DNA from: a virus
DNA length: 22,054 bases
Virus record (IMG/VR): IMGVR_UViG_3300034198_013712
Coordinates: 1 to 22,054 of that record
Strand: one strand, 5' to 3'
The position numbers and the translations under genes were made by a program. The first letter of the stretch is position 1. Each line of letters begins with the position of its first letter. Shown one piece after another: positions 20,415-22,054 of this stretch. The notes under the pieces are model-generated. The model was not told the origin of the DNA and did no database searches. It saw only the letters and a program-made list of their open reading frames with translations.

Positions 20415-22054
20415 TTATTGTTCAAACCAATCATTACTTGGTCTAAATTTCATTGCCCACAAATTAGCACTTGGTGTACTTTGATAATAAATATGACCTA
20501 CTACTCTTACAAATCCTGTTGTTGGTTGTGTGGTTGTCATCTCTCCAAAAATATCAGACATATATACAGGTCGCCCATAGCTGGCTGAAACAACATATGC
20601 TCCTTGGCTATTATCATCACTTACTCCTATATCACCTTCTAATAGCACATATCCTGAGCCTGTGTCTACGCATATACCCTGCATTTGTGTAGCTCTAGTT
20701 ACGTTATTATTTCTTGTTTGGTACCAAGTACCATTTGTGTCTAAAAATACTAAATTGTAATTTTGCACAGATGTATGTATAGATGCTTGAATTATTTGAC
20801 CTGTATATGTTGGGGTATCTACTAGTTGTTTTTGAACTTGAGCTGAGATTATATTGCGGTAGTAGAGTTGGCTATTTATGTATGTGTCGTTAGAATAATT
20901 AAGAGCTTCAAATACATTACCAGGTTCGTAAAGTACTCTATTTGTCCAATCTATACTAGCGCCTACATCGTCATATAAAAATTTGTTTTCCCAATCAACA
21001 ACATTAATTCCAGTTGTAGTGTTAAGATAACCATTAATCCAATCTACCTTTGAGATAGAACCTGGGTTAGATAATATTCCATTAAGTGTATCTATTCCTC
21101 CTGTAGATCCCGATACTACTAATGAGCCTGTGATTTTAGCTGCTCCTATAAATGGGAAAGCTGATCCACCTCCTGGGGCCCAGGAAGCAGATGTAGCCCA
21201 ACTAGATGTGCCTAATAAACTCCCAGTAAATGATCCTGTGAATGAAGATCCGGTTATAGTAGAGGAGGAAACACTAGTGATAAATAATTTATTTGTAGAT
21301 GGGTTAAAGTTAATTATAGATGAGTCTGAGTATAGGAATGCATTTCCAAGTGCTGTGCTAGCAAAAGGTATAGGGTAGAAAGTATTAGTAGAAATATTAG
21401 GATCAATACCTATTGTAATAGAGTAATCAGCAATAGATGCTTGGGAAGATGAAATTGCTCTAGAAGATGATAATGAATAAGAAGCAGATATTACATTAGC
21501 AGCCCAACTTGCAGTACCAAATAAACTTCCTGTTATAACTGTAGGAGATCCTGCAGTGCCTATAATACCTACAGTTAATGTGTCTACAATAGGATTATAA
21601 GTGAAATTATTAAGTTCAGCATATGCAATTTGAGATCCAGTAGAAGTAACAAATAAAATTTCATATGCTCCTGGGGTTGAGCTTAAATCTGTTACTTCTA
21701 TTCTTTGAGCTAAACCTGCTGTTACAGCATATGAAGCTGATGTAGCATTGGTTATACTTCCTGAAAAATAAGATGCAGTAGATGCAAAAGATGCACTTAT
21801 AACATTATTAGCCCAACTTGATGTTGCTACAAAGGATGCAGTAGAAGCAAATGATGCACTAACAGCATTTAATATATAAGAAGCAGTTATGGCTTGAGAT
21901 GCACTTACTGCCCAACTAGCAGTACCAAATAAACTTCCAGTAAACGATCCTGTAAATGAGGACCCAGTTATAGTAGAGGAAGATATATTAGGGACAAATA
22001 GTTTGTTAGTAGATGGGTTAAAATTAAATATTGAATCACGATTTACATCAACTG
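20415..22054 (-). CDS. Large tail fibre protein, C-terminal ~545 residues (runs off the right edge)
   Basis: The frame is open without a stop from 22054 down to the TAA at 20415, so the gene begins outside the window. A GTG at 20768 is only an internal Val codon, not a start. Repeats dominate: FTGSLFGTASWAVSASQAI, TASYILN, VSASFASTASFVATSSWA, and SVTASYAVTAGLAQRIEVTD. A module FNPSTNKLF followed by SSSTITGSSFTGSFTGSLLG occurs twice, about 238 residues apart. After APGGGSAFPFIGAAKITGS the protein becomes non-repetitive: VDWINGYLNTTTG, VDWENKFLYDDVG and IDWTNRVLYEPG form three related VDW motifs. A helical QVQKQLVDTPTYTGQIIQ then leads into a C-terminal tip domain with LVFLDTNGTWYQTRNNN and ending SNDWFEQ. 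This is likely the main or proximal fibre of the pair, with a receptor-binding end. Confidence 0.85.
   Translation of the reverse strand, partial: VDVNRDSIFNFNPSTNKLFVPNISSSTITGSSFTGSFTGSLFGTASWAVSASQAITASYILNAVSASFASTASFVATSSWANNVISASFASTASYFSGSITNATSASYAVTAGLAQRIEVTDLSSTPGAYEILFVTSTGSQIAYAELNNFTYNPIVDTLTVGIIGTAGSPTVITGSLFGTASWAANVISASYSLSSSRAISSSQASIADYSITIGIDPNISTNTFYPIPFASTALGNAFLYSDSSIINFNPSTNKLFITSVSSSTITGSSFTGSFTGSLLGTSSWATSASWAPGGGSAFPFIGAAKITGSLVVSGSTGGIDTLNGILSNPGSISKVDWINGYLNTTTGINVVDWENKFLYDDVGASIDWTNRVLYEPGNVFEALNYSNDTYINSQLYYRNIISAQVQKQLVDTPTYTGQIIQASIHTSVQNYNLVFLDTNGTWYQTRNNNVTRATQMQGICVDTGSGYVLLEGDIGVSDDNSQGAYVVSASYGRPVYMSDIFGEMTTTQPTTGFVRVVGHIYYQSTPSANLWAMKFRPSNDWFEQ
21196..22043 (-). 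repeat. 714-base direct repeat in the truncated fibre gene
   Basis: The sequence around 21254 (TTATAGTAGAGGA) recurs at 21968, 714 bases or 238 codons away. Similarity extends over about 100 bases on the two sides, including the GATGGGTTAAA block encoding FNPST. The in-frame spacing fits duplication of a whole fibre module. Confidence 0.75.

Noticed and set aside
20415-20768. A separate 117-residue gene starting at GTG 20768
   Set aside because: The frame is open upstream to the window edge, and the sequence before the GTG is coherent fibre protein (TGQIIQASIHTS then VQNYN). The GTG is an internal Val codon.
197-22054. A diversity-generating retroelement with variable repeats in the fibre genes
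   Set aside because: No reverse transcriptase and no template/variable repeat pair with A-specific changes were seen. The repeats here are ordinary in-frame duplications.
1-22054. Stop-codon reassignment, as in some Bacteroidota-infecting phages
   Set aside because: TAA, TGA and TAG are all used as gene ends in sensible places, and no gene needs read-through of a stop except the proposed frameshift.
1-22054. tRNA, integrase, transposase or att sites
   Set aside because: No cloverleaf, recombinase motifs or terminal inverted repeats were seen by eye; the block is entirely structural.

Overview
The window is one tightly packed late/structural block of a T4-like contractile-tailed phage (myovirus). 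Every convincing gene is on the minus strand, so transcription runs from position 22054 down to 1. The DNA is AT-rich, the genes are abutting or slightly overlapping, and no gap without a gene exceeds about 115 bases. Both edges cut genes: a fibre gene at the right edge and a structural gene at the left edge. TAA, TGA and TAG all act as stops, so there is no sign of recoding. Most starts lack a Shine-Dalgarno sequence and have A-rich leaders. Two fibre proteins carry PKD and BspA/DUF285-type repeats or S/T-rich 'TGSLxGTASWA' repeats. Together these make a Bacteroidota host the best guess, but this is inference and a marine or freshwater host of another phylum is not excluded.

Layout in transcription order: (1) 22054-11121 is an adhesion and fibre module. 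It holds a truncated repeat-rich fibre, a second fibre of the same type, small structural proteins, a collagen-like/YadA-head-like fibre, a 52-residue ORF, a 906-residue protein with four spaced DSxKxW modules, a short collagen-like protein, and a PKD plus BspA-repeat protein. (2) 11077-8459 is the neck and tail-completion module: gp13-like, gp14-like and gp15-like. (3) 8428-5878 holds a small coiled-coil protein, the tail sheath (gp18) and the tail tube (gp19). (4) 5764-4771 is the tail assembly chaperone / gp26-like gene followed by an overlapping ORF with no ordinary start codon, joined at a T7 run. (5) 4720-1 holds the 945-residue tape measure, a protein built of about ten 50-residue repeats, and the start of another structural gene.

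The gene order 13-14-15-18-19-26-like-tape measure follows the T4 late region, but the terminase genes 16 and 17, which lie between 15 and 18 in T4, are absent there.

Three non-coding signals stand out. A 10-base motif, ATATTTATAA on the coding strand (TTATAAATAT on the plus strand, the reverse of the T4 late-promoter box TATAAATA), occurs in every intergenic gap of about 18 bases or more. Two strong intrinsic terminators bracket the chaperone cassette, each followed by one of these motifs. A T7 run is placed so that a +1 or -2 ribosomal frameshift would fuse the chaperone to the downstream ORF.
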